Below, one piece after another: positions 11,241 to 11,723 of a stretch of DNA of 11,723 nt. The position numbers were made by a program, and so were the translations under genes. Each line of letters begins with the position of its first letter. The first letter of the stretch is position 1. The stretch comes from CAYOHP01 sp964403795 [NCBI: uncultured bacterium] (GTDB taxonomy: Bacteria > Muiribacteriota > UBA6191 > CAZXTJ01), in assembly GCA_964403795.1 (NCBI GenBank), contig CAYOHP010000179.1:1-11723 (forward strand). The letters run 5' to 3'. The notes under the pieces were generated by a model. The model did no database searches and had not been told where the DNA came from. It saw only the letters and a program-made list of their open reading frames with translations.

Positions 11241-11723
11241 TCAGGAGTCCATGCCGAGGATCGTCTCGCCGATCGGGGAGAGGGCGGCAGCCGAGACGCC
11301 CGGGTCGAGGGAGAGTCCTGCCGGGAGTTCGATCGGGAGGACGGGAGTCGGTGCGGCCTCGCTGAGGAGGACCCCGGTGCGGGCCATGACCTCCCGGGCG
11401 AAGTCGACCTTGAAGAGGAGGCGCTTCCAGCCGTCGGAGCGGGCGGGAAGGATCCAGAGGGCGTCGATCCGCTTCTCGCCGGCGTTGATCCTAGGGATCT
11501 GGTAGAGGTGGATGGTCATCGAGCCGTCCTGGACGGTGGCGACGCGCTGGTAGATCTGCGAGTCGGTCTGGACGGTCTCGAAGCCCTGGACCCTGGTCAC
11601 GGTCCCGTCCGGCGCGGTCTCGGGAACCCCGCCCGGCCACTGGCGGGCCATGGCGATCGCCAGGCCGGTGGGATCCCCGAGCCGGTCGGTGCGGAGGTGC
11701 GGGGTGATCGAGAGCTCCACGAA
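11241..11723 (-). CDS. uncharacterised protein, 3' part only
   Basis: The frame is open from the right edge to a TGA at 11241-11243, giving 160 residues of the C-terminal part; the start lies outside the window. A GTG at 11718-11720 is in frame, but I see no reason to treat it as the start. The visible part has alternating strand-like segments (GTVTRVQGFETVQTDSQIYQ, then SMTIHLYQIPR, then RIDALWILPAR, then LLFKVDFAREVMA) and contains no cysteine, signal peptide or membrane segment in the visible portion. It ends with a stretch (PTPVLPIELPAG, then a Pro/Gly/Ala-rich tail). The pattern suggests a beta-rich soluble or exported domain, but I recognise no family. Codon usage matches the rest of the window, and coding on this strand is supported by strong GC3 bias. 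Confidence 0.65.
   Translation of the reverse strand, partial: FVELSITPHLRTDRLGDPTGLAIAMARQWPGGVPETAPDGTVTRVQGFETVQTDSQIYQRVATVQDGSMTIHLYQIPRINAGEKRIDALWILPARSDGWKRLLFKVDFAREVMARTGVLLSEAAPTPVLPIELPAGLSLDPGVSAAALSPIGETILGMDS

Noticed and set aside
1-11723. CRISPR array, tRNA, rRNA, insertion sequence or prophage module
   Set aside because: No spaced direct repeats, cloverleaf-like sequence, rRNA-like stretch, transposase motif or terminal inverted repeats were seen on either strand.

Overview
The window is visibly GC-rich DNA (about 70% by eye) from a bacterium, with short intergenic gaps and a very strong preference for G or C at third codon positions. No marker gene fixes the taxon. An RRM/glycine-rich RNA-binding protein, a SUMF1-type protein, a secreted GH13 amylase and many uncharacterised proteins would fit a high-GC Planctomycetota, Myxococcota, Gemmatimonadota or related lineage; this is inference. 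I see no tRNA, rRNA, CRISPR array, transposase or integrase, and nothing that marks a mobile element. Because the composition is so GC-rich, long false open frames lie on both strands across the true genes.

Region 1 (about 111-2948, + strand) reads as one operon: a SUMF1/FGE-fold protein without the catalytic cysteine pair, a small Rossmann-like cpYpsA/SLOG protein (the family databases call 'putative molybdenum carrier'), and an AzgA-type NCS2 purine permease whose start codon overlaps the previous stop. Region 2 (2953-4137, - strand) is a single ATP-grasp ligase-like gene that converges on the permease with only four bases between the stop codons. It diverges from region 3 (4212-8497, + strand) across a compact 74-base interval that appears to hold back-to-back promoters. 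Region 3 is a two-gene unit: an exported alpha-amylase that closely resembles plant alpha-amylases, translationally coupled (ATGA overlap) to a 981-residue FAD/iron-sulphur 2-hydroxyacid dehydrogenase of the YdiJ type.

Region 4 (8597-9820, - strand) holds an RRM RNA-binding protein with a glycine/arginine tail and a structured leader, and a probable two-gene unit encoding an unrecognised Cys/His-containing protein followed by a 63-residue strongly basic protein. Region 5 (9961-11153, + strand) holds two unrecognised genes: a 138-residue mainly helical cytosolic protein preceded by a hairpin that abuts its ribosome binding site, and a 211-residue exported protein with a TPR-like start and a cysteine cluster. 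Region 6 (11241-11723, - strand) is the 3' part of an unrecognised gene that runs off the right edge and converges on region 5 across a 9-bp perfect hairpin.

The most notable content is the plant-like amylase and its coupling to a respiratory hydroxyacid dehydrogenase, the cpYpsA-purine permease pairing, and several leader structures. I did not find convincing evidence for a complete new defence or mobile system. Several candidate promoters share a TANNNT -10 hexamer, and two also share the ten-base string TTCGGATCGG in the -35 region.
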